A stretch of DNA of 64,000 bases from Aphanothece cf. minutissima CCALA 015. GTDB lineage: Bacteria; Cyanobacteriota; Cyanobacteriia; PCC-6307; Cyanobiaceae. The notes beneath the pieces are model-generated. The model was not told the origin of the DNA, ran no database searches, and saw only the letters and a list, made by a program, of their open reading frames with translations. Below are positions 17,404 through 26,621 of the stretch, in pieces (the first letter of the stretch is position 1; each line of letters begins with the position of its first letter). Made by a program: the position numbers and the translations under genes. The DNA is taken from the NCBI GenBank assembly GCA_003003925.1, contig PVWP01000004.1:1-64000 (forward strand), written 5' to 3'.

Positions 17404-17847
17404 ATGGTTTCGTTGATGGGCGGGTCTGCCTGCATGGCCGAGCAACAGACCAGTGGGCAACCAGCCGCTGAGCAACCAGCCGGTGAAGAGCCTCAGGAAC
17501 TGCGCACCTCCCTCCGCCACGCCCTGCCCGGTGGTGTCTCCGCCAGCATCCGGCTGTCGACGGGCCGCACGGTCTACGTGACGGTGGGGGATGTGAGTCG
17601 CACGGGCGCCTGCGTGGTGCGCCGGGGATCCCTTGAGGTGACGGCCGATGAGGAGGTGCTGCTCGACATCAGCGATTACGAGAAGCACCAGAGCGTCTCC
17701 CTGCCGGCGCGGGTCCAGTGGGTGAACAGCCGCAGCTACAACACCCTCGTCGGCCTAGCCTTCAGCGACGGCCCGCTGTTGCCCGGCACCATGCTCGACC
17801 AGTACTTCGACCAGACCCTGCAGATGCGAGGCAACTTCGAAGGCTGA
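17404..17847 (+). CDS. PilZ-domain protein
   Basis: A 147-aa PilZ protein with an N-terminal Gln/Pro/Glu-rich tail of about 30 residues. The c-di-GMP motifs RxxxR (RTSLR) and DxSxxG (DVSRTG) are intact, and the VQWVNSRSYNTLVGLAF strand resembles the PilZ protein at 1889-2227. It sits immediately upstream of minor-pilin operon A on the same strand, 261 bases away, which hints at c-di-GMP control of that pilus system, an inference. ATG 17404 is used; ATG 17434 is an alternative. Confidence 0.87.
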   Translation: MVSLMGGSACMAEQQTSGQPAAEQPAGEEPQELRTSLRHALPGGVSASIRLSTGRTVYVTVGDVSRTGACVVRRGSLEVTADEEVLLDISDYEKHQSVSLPARVQWVNSRSYNTLVGLAFSDGPLLPGTMLDQYFDQTLQMRGNFEG

Positions 17848-18064
17848 TCTGGAAGCCTGAGGTGATCGCTGCGCTGGGTAGTCCCGCAAAGCGCGTCCCT
17901 CCCAGGTTCCCTGTCTGGCCATGGGGTCCGCCCCGTGCTTAGGCTTGAGCTCACGCATTAAGGACGCTCGGGCGCCGAGATGGAGAGATCAAACCGCAGA
18001 TCGAACCGCCACACCTGTCAGGTCGGCCCGATCCATAGGCAGCAGGAGAAACGGCCAGGATCCT

Positions 18065-18108
18065 TGCTAAAGTTTCATAAAGATTTTCCTGGAAGCGAGC
18101 GTGCAGCG
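18065..18108 (+). promoter_or_regulatory. possible promoter of pilin operon A
   Basis: A short AT-rich patch contains TGCTAAAGT (18065-18073), an extended -10-like sequence, about 35 bases before the PilX-like ATG at 18109. No good -35 box is seen. The rest of 17848-18108 shows no gene. Confidence 0.3.
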
Positions 18109-21100
18109 ATGAAGTTGCGCAGTCGAGTGCCTTTTGGCCTGACCCTCCAAGCTCGGCTCACCAAAGCCAGGTTGTTGCTGCACCTGTTGACGAAACCCGC
18201 TCGAAACGAGCAGCAGGCTGGCTCCACCATGCTGGCCGGTGTGTTGGTGATCCTGGCTCTCCTTGTGGGGACCTTGGGCTTGGTGGCGATCGTCAACGGG
18301 TCCAATCTGGCGTCGCTGGGGAGCGGCGAGGGCCGCGATGCCCAGCAGGTGGCGGAAGCCGGTGCTGACCAGATCATTGCCACGTTCAACCAGCCTGAGA
18401 ATCGTCAGCTGCTCGTCGCTGGGAGTACACCTCCCAACCAGTGGAGCACCACCAACATGGATTTGCAAAGTCCGTGTGTTTCCACCACCAATGTGCGGCC
18501 CGGTGCGAATGGTAATGGCTTGCCTTCTGCCAGAGCCGTCAATTTTGCCAATGGCCAGTTTCGCAATCTAGAAAATGTCGATCAGGTCAATCAGGGAAAC
18601 AGGCGATTTGTATTGAGGAGTATCCGATATTCGGCCGGGAACAACGGAAGCACGGATCGTCGCGCCGTCTATCGCACTTTCGCCGCCAACGGCACGGCCC
18701 TGAGCCAGGCCGGGACCATCCCCACGGGGACCAGGTTCAACAGCCTGCTGAACCTGGACGATCCCGATGGCGGCGGTGCCCTTCGACCCGGCACCCATAC
18801 GGGATACATCGCTGTGACGGTGGAGGGTCGGTTGTATCGGCCCGACGGCACCTTCTCCACTTCCACCGTCACCAGGGAATTTGAGGTTGTGCCTAAATGC
18901 TGTGGCGGCTCTTTCGGCAGTAATGCCTCCGGAGGTTCGACCACGGGAGCCACCGCTGCCGGCGATCTCGGTGCCGACAGCCGCTTCTGCGGCATTGAAT
19001 TCGGCATGATCACCGGCATCAACGGAGGTCGCTTCCTCTCCCAGGCGGCCAACGATCGCTACACCAGGCGAAACTCCGCAGGGCAGGTGGTGAATATCGG
19101 TGCCATTCTCGGGATCATTGATGATCCCAGTTACGTGTGGGATCGCAATACCAAGCAGGTCGTCAGCAATATTCAAGTGGGTTGCCGAACGGTTCCAAGC
19201 CCCTGCAATACCGCAGCAGAAATCATCCCGGGTGATACGAGCGGGAACACTCTCGTCACCTATTACCAGCCATTCACCGGTACCACCACCCCGAACGTCT
19301 GCCCGCCCGCCTCCCTCTCGCCACTCTCGCAGGCTCTTGGAAACGCGGCCTCGATCGAAGGCCGCGCTGCCTCCTGTATTCCGATCGTTCCTCTCTTCCT
19401 CTCGGCGGGCCTTCCAAGCATCGCCTCCAAGTACACCCATAACTGGACGTCCGGTGGCCACCCGGATGCCGTCAGCCAGCAGACGGTCACGTCCGCCAGC
19501 CCTGGTGATTACCCCCAGATCAGTGCATTTGCTGGGGATCAGAATGGCGTCAATGTAAATGGGGTGGACATCTGGATTCGGGGCAATGGGGCCACCAACG
19601 TAAGTCAAGTCACCCCTGGCCCTTTCCTCGAGTACTGCAACACCCGCTATCTTCCCGGCAACGCCTGCGCCTCCGTGTTCGATGGTTCGGGTTCCAACAT
19701 CCATACCTGGGCCGTCGTTTCTAGGCCAGGTCCGGTTGATGGTGGGATCAGCGATGAATTCACCAACGCCGCCTATGTATCTTCAGCTTCATCAACCACA
19801 TTCACCTTCAGCGGTTATACCGCCGGCTCCACACCACGCTGGCCCTCCCTCTGGCAGGTGAGTAACCAGGATTTTGCCAGCGCAGGTAATCTCAGCACCG
19901 GGGATCTGATCGTTCGGACCCTCACAGGCATTGGTCGGGTGGTCACGTTCCGTGATGTGGGTAACAACCAAGGCGCAACCCTCACCAACCGTCCCGCGCT
20001 CGCCAGGGCGGTGAATCTGTATGCCCTCAGGGCGCCGGTGCTGGAGTTCAGCTTCACCCGGACCCGCGGCACCAGTGCGGCCAACACGGCCGCCCTCCGG
20101 CTCGACTACTCCTTTGACGGCACCATCACCACCGACAGGCCTGTCAACCAATCCAACGACACCGGCTGGACCAGCCTCGCCTCGGTGACTGCGGATGGGG
20201 GTGTCAGAACCCAGAACGGCACCACGATCGGCGGCTCTAACATCAACATTGGGAACAATCTGAGCAATGGTGCAGTGAACCTCAGCGCCGGCAGCAGTGG
20301 TCAATGTGCGACCACGACGTCGGCTCCCTATTCCTCCACCAATCCGCTCTACACCTGCCGCATCCAGCTGCCTCCACAGGCGACCGCCGCCACCAACCGC
20401 TTCAGTCACTACGTGAAGTTTCGGCTGCGGGCCAACAGCGACTTGGGCCCGGTCAGTACAGCCAGCAATATCAGTGAGATCAATCTCACCAACGTGGAGA
20501 TCAAGTCGCGGGTTCCCTCCTCGAACTCCGTTGGAGATGCCACCTACCTCAACTGGTGCGAATACAGTTCTTCGTTCCCGGTTACCACAGGCTTCTCCGG
20601 TGGCTTCCACTGCCTCGGGCCCAGCATTGATCTCCGGGCGCTGGGTAACAACCTATGGATCGACACCACTGACCATTCTGTCAGCTTCTATTACAACCGC
20701 GCCACCGATTTCCGCGGCATTACGGCGGCCAATCCCCTCATTAACCTTGTCCAAGGAGGGACGATGTCGAACGTGGCCTGTCCCACGGGCCGTGGAGCTG
20801 GCCGGCCCTACCTAAGCGTGGCGCCGGTGGAGAATTGCAAAACACTCGTCCCTGAAAATGAATTCAATCCGGTGGCTGAGTACGACAGGTTCAACATCTT
20901 TGGGAGGGATACATCTCCAGGAAACAACTGCATCGATGCCGGACGTACCAACCAACCCTGCAATCAGGTGATCATCATCGGTGCCGACTCCTCGGCCTCA
21001 GCGGCCAACCGCTCACGCATCGCCGGGGCGTGGTTCTACCTGCCGTGGGGATTGGTTTCCTTCTGCGTCAACGGTTGCGGCGACTTGCCAGGTTTGACGC

Positions 21101-21330
21101 CGGCTGAGCTGGCCCAGGATGACAGTTGGAACTTCGGTGGCAGGATCTGGGTGCGCACGATTTTGGCTGGTGGCCAGAACCACTTCCGGGTTCCGCCCTC
21201 GGCGTCCTCCAGCCTCACCCAGTTGGTTGGGGTCGCCAACTCAGCGGATGTGAGTTACATCGGCTGGGAAGGCATCGATTGGGTGGCTCGCTCTCCGACA
21301 GCGGCGCGCAAGGGGTTCTCTCTTGATTAG
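18109..21330 (+). CDS. large PilX-like minor pilin / pilus tip protein (operon A)
   Basis: A 1073-aa protein with a basic leader, a prepilin-like cleavage site QQAG/STM (about residue 38) and one hydrophobic helix (41-62), followed by an AEAGADQ stretch like that of PilX/GspK-type proteins. The remaining ~1000 residues are an exported Asn/Thr/Ser/Gly-rich beta domain with many Cys pairs, suggesting a disulfide-stabilised tip or adhesin module. The position +5 Glu of ordinary pilins is absent, normal for PilX/GspK. It resembles the operon B protein (18109 vs 28368 genes) at the helix, in ENRQLLV/RNRQLLV, and in a VVPKC motif. First gene of operon A. Specific ligand unknown. Confidence 0.75.
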   Translation: MKLRSRVPFGLTLQARLTKARLLLHLLTKPARNEQQAGSTMLAGVLVILALLVGTLGLVAIVNGSNLASLGSGEGRDAQQVAEAGADQIIATFNQPENRQLLVAGSTPPNQWSTTNMDLQSPCVSTTNVRPGANGNGLPSARAVNFANGQFRNLENVDQVNQGNRRFVLRSIRYSAGNNGSTDRRAVYRTFAANGTALSQAGTIPTGTRFNSLLNLDDPDGGGALRPGTHTGYIAVTVEGRLYRPDGTFSTSTVTREFEVVPKCCGGSFGSNASGGSTTGATAAGDLGADSRFCGIEFGMITGINGGRFLSQAANDRYTRRNSAGQVVNIGAILGIIDDPSYVWDRNTKQVVSNIQVGCRTVPSPCNTAAEIIPGDTSGNTLVTYYQPFTGTTTPNVCPPASLSPLSQALGNAASIEGRAASCIPIVPLFLSAGLPSIASKYTHNWTSGGHPDAVSQQTVTSASPGDYPQISAFAGDQNGVNVNGVDIWIRGNGATNVSQVTPGPFLEYCNTRYLPGNACASVFDGSGSNIHTWAVVSRPGPVDGGISDEFTNAAYVSSASSTTFTFSGYTAGSTPRWPSLWQVSNQDFASAGNLSTGDLIVRTLTGIGRVVTFRDVGNNQGATLTNRPALARAVNLYALRAPVLEFSFTRTRGTSAANTAALRLDYSFDGTITTDRPVNQSNDTGWTSLASVTADGGVRTQNGTTIGGSNINIGNNLSNGAVNLSAGSSGQCATTTSAPYSSTNPLYTCRIQLPPQATAATNRFSHYVKFRLRANSDLGPVSTASNISEINLTNVEIKSRVPSSNSVGDATYLNWCEYSSSFPVTTGFSGGFHCLGPSIDLRALGNNLWIDTTDHSVSFYYNRATDFRGITAANPLINLVQGGTMSNVACPTGRGAGRPYLSVAPVENCKTLVPENEFNPVAEYDRFNIFGRDTSPGNNCIDAGRTNQPCNQVIIIGADSSASAANRSRIAGAWFYLPWGLVSFCVNGCGDLPGLTPAELAQDDSWNFGGRIWVRTILAGGQNHFRVPPSASSSLTQLVGVANSADVSYIGWEGIDWVARSPTAARKGFSLD

Positions 21331-21334
21331 GCCG

Positions 21335-21949
21335 ATGCCGATGACATGCCGACCGCAATCCCGTCGATCCGTGCCAGCAGAGCAAGGGATCGGCATCGTT
21401 GAGCCCTTGGTGCTCACGGTCATGCTAGCGATTGTGATCGGCTCCACCGCCCTGGTCTTCAACAGCATCAATCGGCGAACGATCTCTACCCAGCAACAGG
21501 TGGTGATGCAGGCTTCAATTGACGACAACCTGCGTCAGATCAAGACGCTGGCGCGCAGGTACACCTGCTGCTCCGGTGTCTGCACCACCACCATCCCCAC
21601 CACATTCGGTGTGGTCAGCGGGACCACCCAGCCGTGTGCCACCAATAATCCCCTGGATGATCGCTATTACTTCCCCCAGGTTGACTTGGCTTCGACAACG
21701 GCTAACTTCCCCAATACAACCACTTCATCTGAACAGATTGCCGTCGAGCAGCTCTGTGCGAATAACACGGCCTTTCTGACTCCCTTCCAGACGGCCGTCA
21801 ATGCACTGCCGCAGCCGGTCAACGCCACCCGCACCACGGCGATTCAGCCCGAGCGGATCCTCCGGGTGACCTTCACGGATAACAACAGCAATAACCGAGT
21901 CACCAGGGTGGAAAACATCATTCCCCATATGGCGTATTTCTGCCCGTGA
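21335..21949 (+). CDS. PilV-like minor pilin (operon A)
   Basis: A 204-aa prepilin. Leader cleavage is predicted at EQG/IGIVE (Gly18), with Glu at +5, then a hydrophobic helix. After it, RRYTCCSGVC matches the DRYTCSTGSC element of the operon B PilV-like protein, so the two are paralogues. The globular part is Thr/Asn-rich. ATG 21335 lies 4 bases after the PilX-like stop; a TTG at 21323 overlapping that gene is an alternative. A minor subunit of a type IV pilus tip is expected. Confidence 0.75.
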   Translation: MPMTCRPQSRRSVPAEQGIGIVEPLVLTVMLAIVIGSTALVFNSINRRTISTQQQVVMQASIDDNLRQIKTLARRYTCCSGVCTTTIPTTFGVVSGTTQPCATNNPLDDRYYFPQVDLASTTANFPNTTTSSEQIAVEQLCANNTAFLTPFQTAVNALPQPVNATRTTAIQPERILRVTFTDNNSNNRVTRVENIIPHMAYFCP

Positions 21950-22518
21950 GACATCTTTTGTCCTTCTTCCCACGCCGGGGCCAGTCCCAGGCTTTTACCG
22001 TCGTCGAGTTGCTGGTCACAGTGGCGGTCATCGGCATCCTTGGATCTGTTGCCTTCGCTTCTTCGCAGGTGTTTTTACGCCGAGACCAGGCCAATGGCGC
22101 GGTTGCCGAGCTCATGGGTTGGCTGGAGGGCATCTCCGGGCGATCCGGCGCCTTCGGGCCCTGTGTGGTCCAGTTCACCACCGGAACCAACGTGGCTCCC
22201 GGTACCACCTTGGCATCCCTGCAGAACGTCGCCAGTAATGCCCGTTGCACCCCGGAGGCCACCTTGAGGCTCCCAACGACCGATGGCAACCGCACCTACA
22301 ACGTGGCAGTGACGTATACACCGAACTCGGCGACCTCCCTCACCTTCACCCCCAGAGGTGGTGTCGTGGCCAATGGTGTGGAGGCCGTCGTCAAGATCTC
22401 CGTGAATAATCAGTTGCCCCTGCGATGCGTGAGAATCTCCTTCGGAACCCTGAGCACTGGCCTCAACAACACGACCGGTGATGTCAATCAGACGTGCACG
22501 GTATGGGAGCGAACCTGA
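21946..22518 (+). CDS. GspH/FimT-like pseudopilin (operon A)
   Basis: A 190-aa prepilin starting at GTG 21946, whose GTGA overlaps the stop of the PilV-like gene. The methylation motif is FTVVELLVTVAVIG with Glu at +5, but the residue before the cleavage site is Ala (SQA/FTVVE) instead of the usual Gly. The C-terminal TPRGGVV...LRCVRISFGTLSTG follows the GspH/FimT pattern (FxxxG ... CVxIS.xGxxxxG). FimT-type pseudopilins can bind DNA in competence pili; whether this one does is unknown. Confidence 0.78.
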   Translation: MRHLLSFFPRRGQSQAFTVVELLVTVAVIGILGSVAFASSQVFLRRDQANGAVAELMGWLEGISGRSGAFGPCVVQFTTGTNVAPGTTLASLQNVASNARCTPEATLRLPTTDGNRTYNVAVTYTPNSATSLTFTPRGGVVANGVEAVVKISVNNQLPLRCVRISFGTLSTGLNNTTGDVNQTCTVWERT

Positions 22519-22532
22519 TGGGAGCGAACCTG
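22503..22532 (+). repeat. 15-bp tandem duplication at a start codon
   Basis: ATGGGAGCGAACCTG occurs twice in a row (22503-22517 and 22518-22532). The two copies span the junction between the GspH-like stop (22516-22518) and the PilW-like start, so both copies offer an ATG in the same frame. Confidence 0.95.
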
Positions 22533-23156
22533 AGGCCATCCATCGTGAACCAGAGGAGAACTGCCGCTGGGTTCACCCTGATCGAGTTGCTGATTGGTGG
22601 CGTGCTCACCGCCATCGCCCTGGGATCGGTGGCTGTGCTCTCTGTGCATCAGATCCGGATCGCTGACCGCGTCTATGCCCTCACCACGATCAACCGCAAC
22701 TTCCGGCGGATTTCGGATCTGTTGAAGGTGGAAGTGGGTGAGGCCTGCCTGTTGCGCGGCGGCGCCAATCCGCGTACCACGGCCACCCTGCCGGACACCC
22801 CCTGCAAGCCTCAAGATCCATCCGTCTGCGCCCCAGCTGCCGCCTCCACAGACCTGCGACTGCTGATTCCGATCCAGACCTCGGGCTCCAATACCATTAC
22901 CTACAGCATCGTCAGGTTTTACCGCAGTGGCAACGAGCTGCTGCGCGATGGTCCTCAGGTCGATGCCAATGGCCTGTTGACGGCCACCGCGGCTACCGGC
23001 AGCAGGGTCCTCAGCAACGTGTCCACGTTCACTCCCACCGTGTCGGCCGATTGCACCTGGGTCAGCCTCGATCTTGGCCTGAGCGTGCCTGGCTCCGCCG
23101 ATGTGGTGACCCGCACGCTCACTCTCTACTCTGGGGCCGCGGAGAGCATCAACTGA
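22518..23156 (+). CDS. PilW-like minor pilin (operon A)
   Basis: A 212-aa prepilin with cleavage site AAG/FTLIE (Gly18, Glu at +5) and a hydrophobic helix. The body is mostly beta with Cys residues. The order PilX-PilV-GspH-PilW is repeated in operons B and C. The ATG at 22518 overlaps the upstream stop (TGATG). A second in-frame ATG at 22503, produced by the tandem duplication, would lengthen the leader by 5 residues. Confidence 0.78.
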   Translation: MGANLRPSIVNQRRTAAGFTLIELLIGGVLTAIALGSVAVLSVHQIRIADRVYALTTINRNFRRISDLLKVEVGEACLLRGGANPRTTATLPDTPCKPQDPSVCAPAAASTDLRLLIPIQTSGSNTITYSIVRFYRSGNELLRDGPQVDANGLLTATAATGSRVLSNVSTFTPTVSADCTWVSLDLGLSVPGSADVVTRTLTLYSGAAESIN

Positions 23157-23157
23157 T

Positions 23158-24807
23158 TTGGGCGAGGCCTCCTGGGACCATGGGTATCACTCGTCGACCT
23201 CCTACACGAGCGCCTTTTTTCGTGAACTGAGCCCCAGCTGGCTGGATTTCGCCGCCCTGCTCAAGGGACATCTTCCGCCCAGGGATTCTGAGGGAGAACC
23301 GTTCACCTTTCTCGACCTCGGTTGTGGAACGGGCTTTTCGCTGGTGATGTTGGCAGCCCTCTACCCGGAGGGCCGCTTCTATGGCGTTGACTTTCATCCG
23401 GATCATGTGGCCCACGCCCTTGATCTGGTTCGCCGCGCCGGGTTGAAGAATGTGGCCATCCACGAGGCCGACTTTCTGGATCTGGCCGAAACCGCTGAGC
23501 CATGGCCATGGACGGCTGGTGGCTGTGATTACGTGGCGGCCCACGGGATCGCCACCTGGGTCACCGAGCCCGTTCAGAGCGCCATGCTTTCGGTGGCAAC
23601 GGCCTCACTGCGTCCCGGGGGTCTGTTCTACTGCTCCTACAACACCTATCCGGGCTGGCTGGCCCGCAGCGGCTTTCAGCAGCTGCTGAGCCTTGAACTG
23701 CCAACGGCCAGGCCGGGTGAGCTGGGCCGCTGCTTCCGTGATTCCGCGGGCCTTCTGAGCCAACTTCTCGGTGAGGACTCCCAGCCTTCTCCCCTGGGAT
23801 CGGCCTTGCCGGGGTTGCGCCGAGAGTTGCAGTCGTTGCAGTTCGCCCCAGTGGATTATCTCTGTGGTGAATTTGCCAATGCCGGCTGGTCGCCGCTGTA
23901 CGTCTCAGAGATGCTGGCGCGCTGCGAGAGGCACAAGCTCTCCTTTCTCGGGTCGGCCACCTATTCCGAGTGCCTGGTCGAACTCCTGCCGCCATCCGTG
24001 CGCGATCTGGCGATGAGGGAAACCAGGCCCGTGGTCCGAGAGCTCCTGATTGACCTAGCCACCAACAAGGCGTTTCGAAGGGATCTCCTGGTCCGGGGGC
24101 ATGTGCGGCTCACCCAGCAGGAATGGGGGCAGCGCCTGGCTTCGCTGTCGTTTCGCCTGCTGCTCCTCCCGGATGAATGGGCCCCCACCCCACGGGACAC
24201 GCTGCATTTCCGATCCAGCTTCGGGGAAATCCAGGGTGACCCGAAGGCTTACGCACCCGTGATCGCTGCCCTCACGGCGGCTCCGATGTCCTTGGCTTCC
24301 CTGCTGAGCTCCGGCCAGCAGAGCCAGGGCGAGCTGGTGGTCATGCTGGCGCTGTTGCTGGAGGCGGGGAGCATCGGCTTCGACCGTGGTCCCGCGGGGG
24401 TGACGGCGGCCCCCCTGGTGCAGCGCCTCAATCAGGTGCTGCTGGACCGCATGCAGGAGGGACGCTCCTACACCCAGCTGGCCTTGCCGGCGGCAGCGTC
24501 CGCCCTGCCCTTCTCGATCCTGGAGGCATTGATTCACAAGGCCCTGCTCGACCGTCTGGAGGAACCGATGCTGAGCAGCTGCGTGCTCCTGTGGCTTCAG
24601 GAGCTGGACGTGCAACTGCTCAGCCAGGACAACCAGGTGATCACCGACCCTCAGGCCCAGATCGACAGGATCAAGGCCATCACGGGTGCCGTCATGGCCA
24701 CCAAGCAGCCGCTGCTGCAGCGACTGGGTGGCCTCCCCGGCATCCCCCTCAGCCCGCCCCGATCCGGTCGGCGCCGAAGTAAGGCACCAGGGCCCCCGGG
24801 AGTCTGA
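23158..24807 (+). CDS. SAM-dependent methyltransferase with regulatory domain (MT1)
   Basis: A 549-aa protein. An N-terminal WDHGY..(S)..RELSP element precedes a class I methyltransferase domain with motif I DLGCGTGF (about residue 53-60). The conserved [13 protein letters not shown] segment and a helical region match families annotated as methyltransferase with a methyltransferase-regulatory domain (PF10119 type). The start is TTG 23158, 1 base after the PilW-like stop, so it is almost certainly in pilin operon A. Its close paralogue is at 30601-32166. Substrate unknown; a pilin or surface component is a reasonable guess. The 3' end overlaps convergent serS by 59 bases. Confidence 0.82.
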   Translation: MGEASWDHGYHSSTSYTSAFFRELSPSWLDFAALLKGHLPPRDSEGEPFTFLDLGCGTGFSLVMLAALYPEGRFYGVDFHPDHVAHALDLVRRAGLKNVAIHEADFLDLAETAEPWPWTAGGCDYVAAHGIATWVTEPVQSAMLSVATASLRPGGLFYCSYNTYPGWLARSGFQQLLSLELPTARPGELGRCFRDSAGLLSQLLGEDSQPSPLGSALPGLRRELQSLQFAPVDYLCGEFANAGWSPLYVSEMLARCERHKLSFLGSATYSECLVELLPPSVRDLAMRETRPVVRELLIDLATNKAFRRDLLVRGHVRLTQQEWGQRLASLSFRLLLLPDEWAPTPRDTLHFRSSFGEIQGDPKAYAPVIAALTAAPMSLASLLSSGQQSQGELVVMLALLLEAGSIGFDRGPAGVTAAPLVQRLNQVLLDRMQEGRSYTQLALPAAASALPFSILEALIHKALLDRLEEPMLSSCVLLWLQELDVQLLSQDNQVITDPQAQIDRIKAITGAVMATKQPLLQRLGGLPGIPLSPPRSGRRRSKAPGPPGV

Positions 24808-26035
24808 CGCTGCCATCCGGTTGCTGGCCCGCCTCCAGCAGGGCGGCCATGGTGCGGCCCACCGCCAGGCCGCTGCCGTTGAGGGTGTGCAGCAGGCGGG
24901 TGGTCTTGCCGTCCCGGAAGCGGATCGAGGCCCGCCGGGCCTGGAAGTCGCCGCAGGTGCTGCAGCTGGAGATCTCCCGGTAGGTGCCGGCGCCCGCCAG
25001 CCACACCTCCAGGTCGTAGGTGCGGGCGGCGGAGAACCCCAGATCGCCCGTGCACAGCTCGATGCGGCGGTAGGGCAGCTCCAGGGCCTCCAGGATCGCC
25101 TCGGCATCGAGGGTGAGCTGCTCGTGGGCCGCCTCCGATTCCTCCGGGGCCACGAACCAGTACAGCTCCACCTTGTTGAACTGGTGCAGGCGGATCAGAC
25201 CGCGGGTGTCGCGGCCGTAGGAGCCGGCCTCGCGCCGGAAGCAGGGGGTGTAGGCGGCGTACCTGAGCGGCAGCTGCTCGGCGCCCAGCACCTCGCCGCG
25301 ATGCAGGGACGTGACCGGCACCTCGGCGGTGGGGGTCAGCCAGAGGTCGTCGTCGGCGCAGCGGAAGCTCTCCTCGGCGAACTTGGGCAGCTGGCCGGAG
25401 CCGGTGAGGCTGGCGGTGTTCACCAGCACCGGCGGCAGCACCTCGGTGTATCCCCGCTGGCCGTGGCGATCGAGCATGAAGCTGATCAGGGCCCGCTCCA
25501 GCCGCGCGCCCTGGCCCAGCAGGGTGACGAAGCGGCTCTGGGCGATGCGCACCGAGCGCTCGGTGTCGACGATGCCGAGTCGCTCGGCGATCTGCCAGTG
25601 CTCCTGGAGCTCCTCTCCCTCAGCAGGAAGCCGTGGTGTGCCCCAGCGCTTCACCTCCACGTTGTCAGCCTCGCTGCGGCCGCTGGGGCAGAGGGGGGAG
25701 GGCAGGTTGGGCAGCACCATCAGCTGCTCGAGCAGCTGGGCCTCGATCCCCTTCTCCTGCTCTTCGAGCTCAGCCACCTGGCGTTTGATCCGGTTGCCCT
25801 GCTCCCGCAGCTCCTTCACCTCCTCCCCGCCCGGGGCGGCGCCGCCCCGGATCCGCTCGCCCACCTCCTTGCCGATGCGGTTGCCCTCCGCCTGCAGCTC
25901 ACTGCGCCGCTGCTCCAGGTCGCGGGCCTCCAGGGCCAGCTGGCGCAGCCCGGACAGGTCAGTGGCCATGCCGCGCCGTGCCAGGGGGCCGGTGATCAGC
26001 GTCGGGTCGTTGCGCAGCAGGCGCTGATCCAGCAC
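24749..26035 (-). CDS. serS: seryl-tRNA synthetase
   Basis: A 428-aa class II synthetase: an N-terminal long coiled-coil arm (about residues 30-100), motif 2 around [24 protein letters not shown], and motif 3 with [15 protein letters not shown]. It charges tRNA-Ser and is essential. The C-terminal end overlaps the 3' end of the methyltransferase gene on the other strand. It lies 26 bases downstream of a lipoprotein gene on the same strand. Confidence 0.98.
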   Translation of the reverse strand: MLDQRLLRNDPTLITGPLARRGMATDLSGLRQLALEARDLEQRRSELQAEGNRIGKEVGERIRGGAAPGGEEVKELREQGNRIKRQVAELEEQEKGIEAQLLEQLMVLPNLPSPLCPSGRSEADNVEVKRWGTPRLPAEGEELQEHWQIAERLGIVDTERSVRIAQSRFVTLLGQGARLERALISFMLDRHGQRGYTEVLPPVLVNTASLTGSGQLPKFAEESFRCADDDLWLTPTAEVPVTSLHRGEVLGAEQLPLRYAAYTPCFRREAGSYGRDTRGLIRLHQFNKVELYWFVAPEESEAAHEQLTLDAEAILEALELPYRRIELCTGDLGFSAARTYDLEVWLAGAGTYREISSCSTCGDFQARRASIRFRDGKTTRLLHTLNGSGLAVGRTMAALLEAGQQPDGSVRLPGALVPYFGADRIGAG

Positions 26036-26061
26036 GGGAGGGCCATCGTCTTGGGGGCAGC

Positions 26062-26610
26062 CTACGGACCGGAGGTTCCCTCCAGCACCTGGCGATCGCA
26101 GCGGCTGTAGGCCTCGGCGGCGGTGGGCAGGAGATCCATGCCGTTGCGGATCTCCGGGGGCAGCAGCCGTTCCAGCTCCGCCACCGCCGCGTCGTAGCCC
26201 TGCTGGGCGTCGCGGTACGCCTCACTGCCGGGGGCGTGGTGCTTCTGGGCCACCATCCAGGGCTTGGCGGCGTTGGTGAGCCTGGCCGACGCCGCCTGCA
26301 CCTCCTCCTGGTGCACCCGGCAGTAGCGGTAGCGATCGATCGGCGCCGGGGCCGGCGGCGCCGTCGCCACCGGCGCCGGGCGAACCGGGGCCGGTGACGT
26401 GGGCGGCTCCCGGAGGGCGGCGGCCAGGCAGTCGGCGTTGCGCCGCAGCGCCTCCTCGGGGGTGGCGGCGCTCTCGGCCTCACCGCGGCAGGCGGCCCGC
26501 TGGCGCTCGCTCACCTCCCGCGCGGGCCGCCCGCAACCCGGCAGCAGCAGCAGGGGCAGCAGCAGGATCAGCAGCAGCACCGGCCGCGGGGCCGGGGGGC
26601 GGGGACGCAT
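26062..26610 (-). CDS. putative lipoprotein
   Basis: A 182-aa protein with a lipoprotein signal peptide: Arg/Pro start, Leu-rich core and lipobox LLPGC (Cys about 26). The mature part has a Pro/Ala linker and Cys residues in AACRG, ADCLAA, YCRVHQ and SRCDRQ, with predicted helices. It lies between minor-pilin operon B and serS, all on the minus strand, 11 bases after the PilW-like stop, so it may be part of operon B. A pilus-associated lipoprotein, such as a pilotin-like role, is only a guess. Confidence 0.75.
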   Translation of the reverse strand: MRPRPPAPRPVLLLILLLPLLLLPGCGRPAREVSERQRAACRGEAESAATPEEALRRNADCLAAALREPPTSPAPVRPAPVATAPPAPAPIDRYRYCRVHQEEVQAASARLTNAAKPWMVAQKHHAPGSEAYRDAQQGYDAAVAELERLLPPEIRNGMDLLPTAAEAYSRCDRQVLEGTSGP

Positions 26611-26621
26611 GGGGGCGGCAG

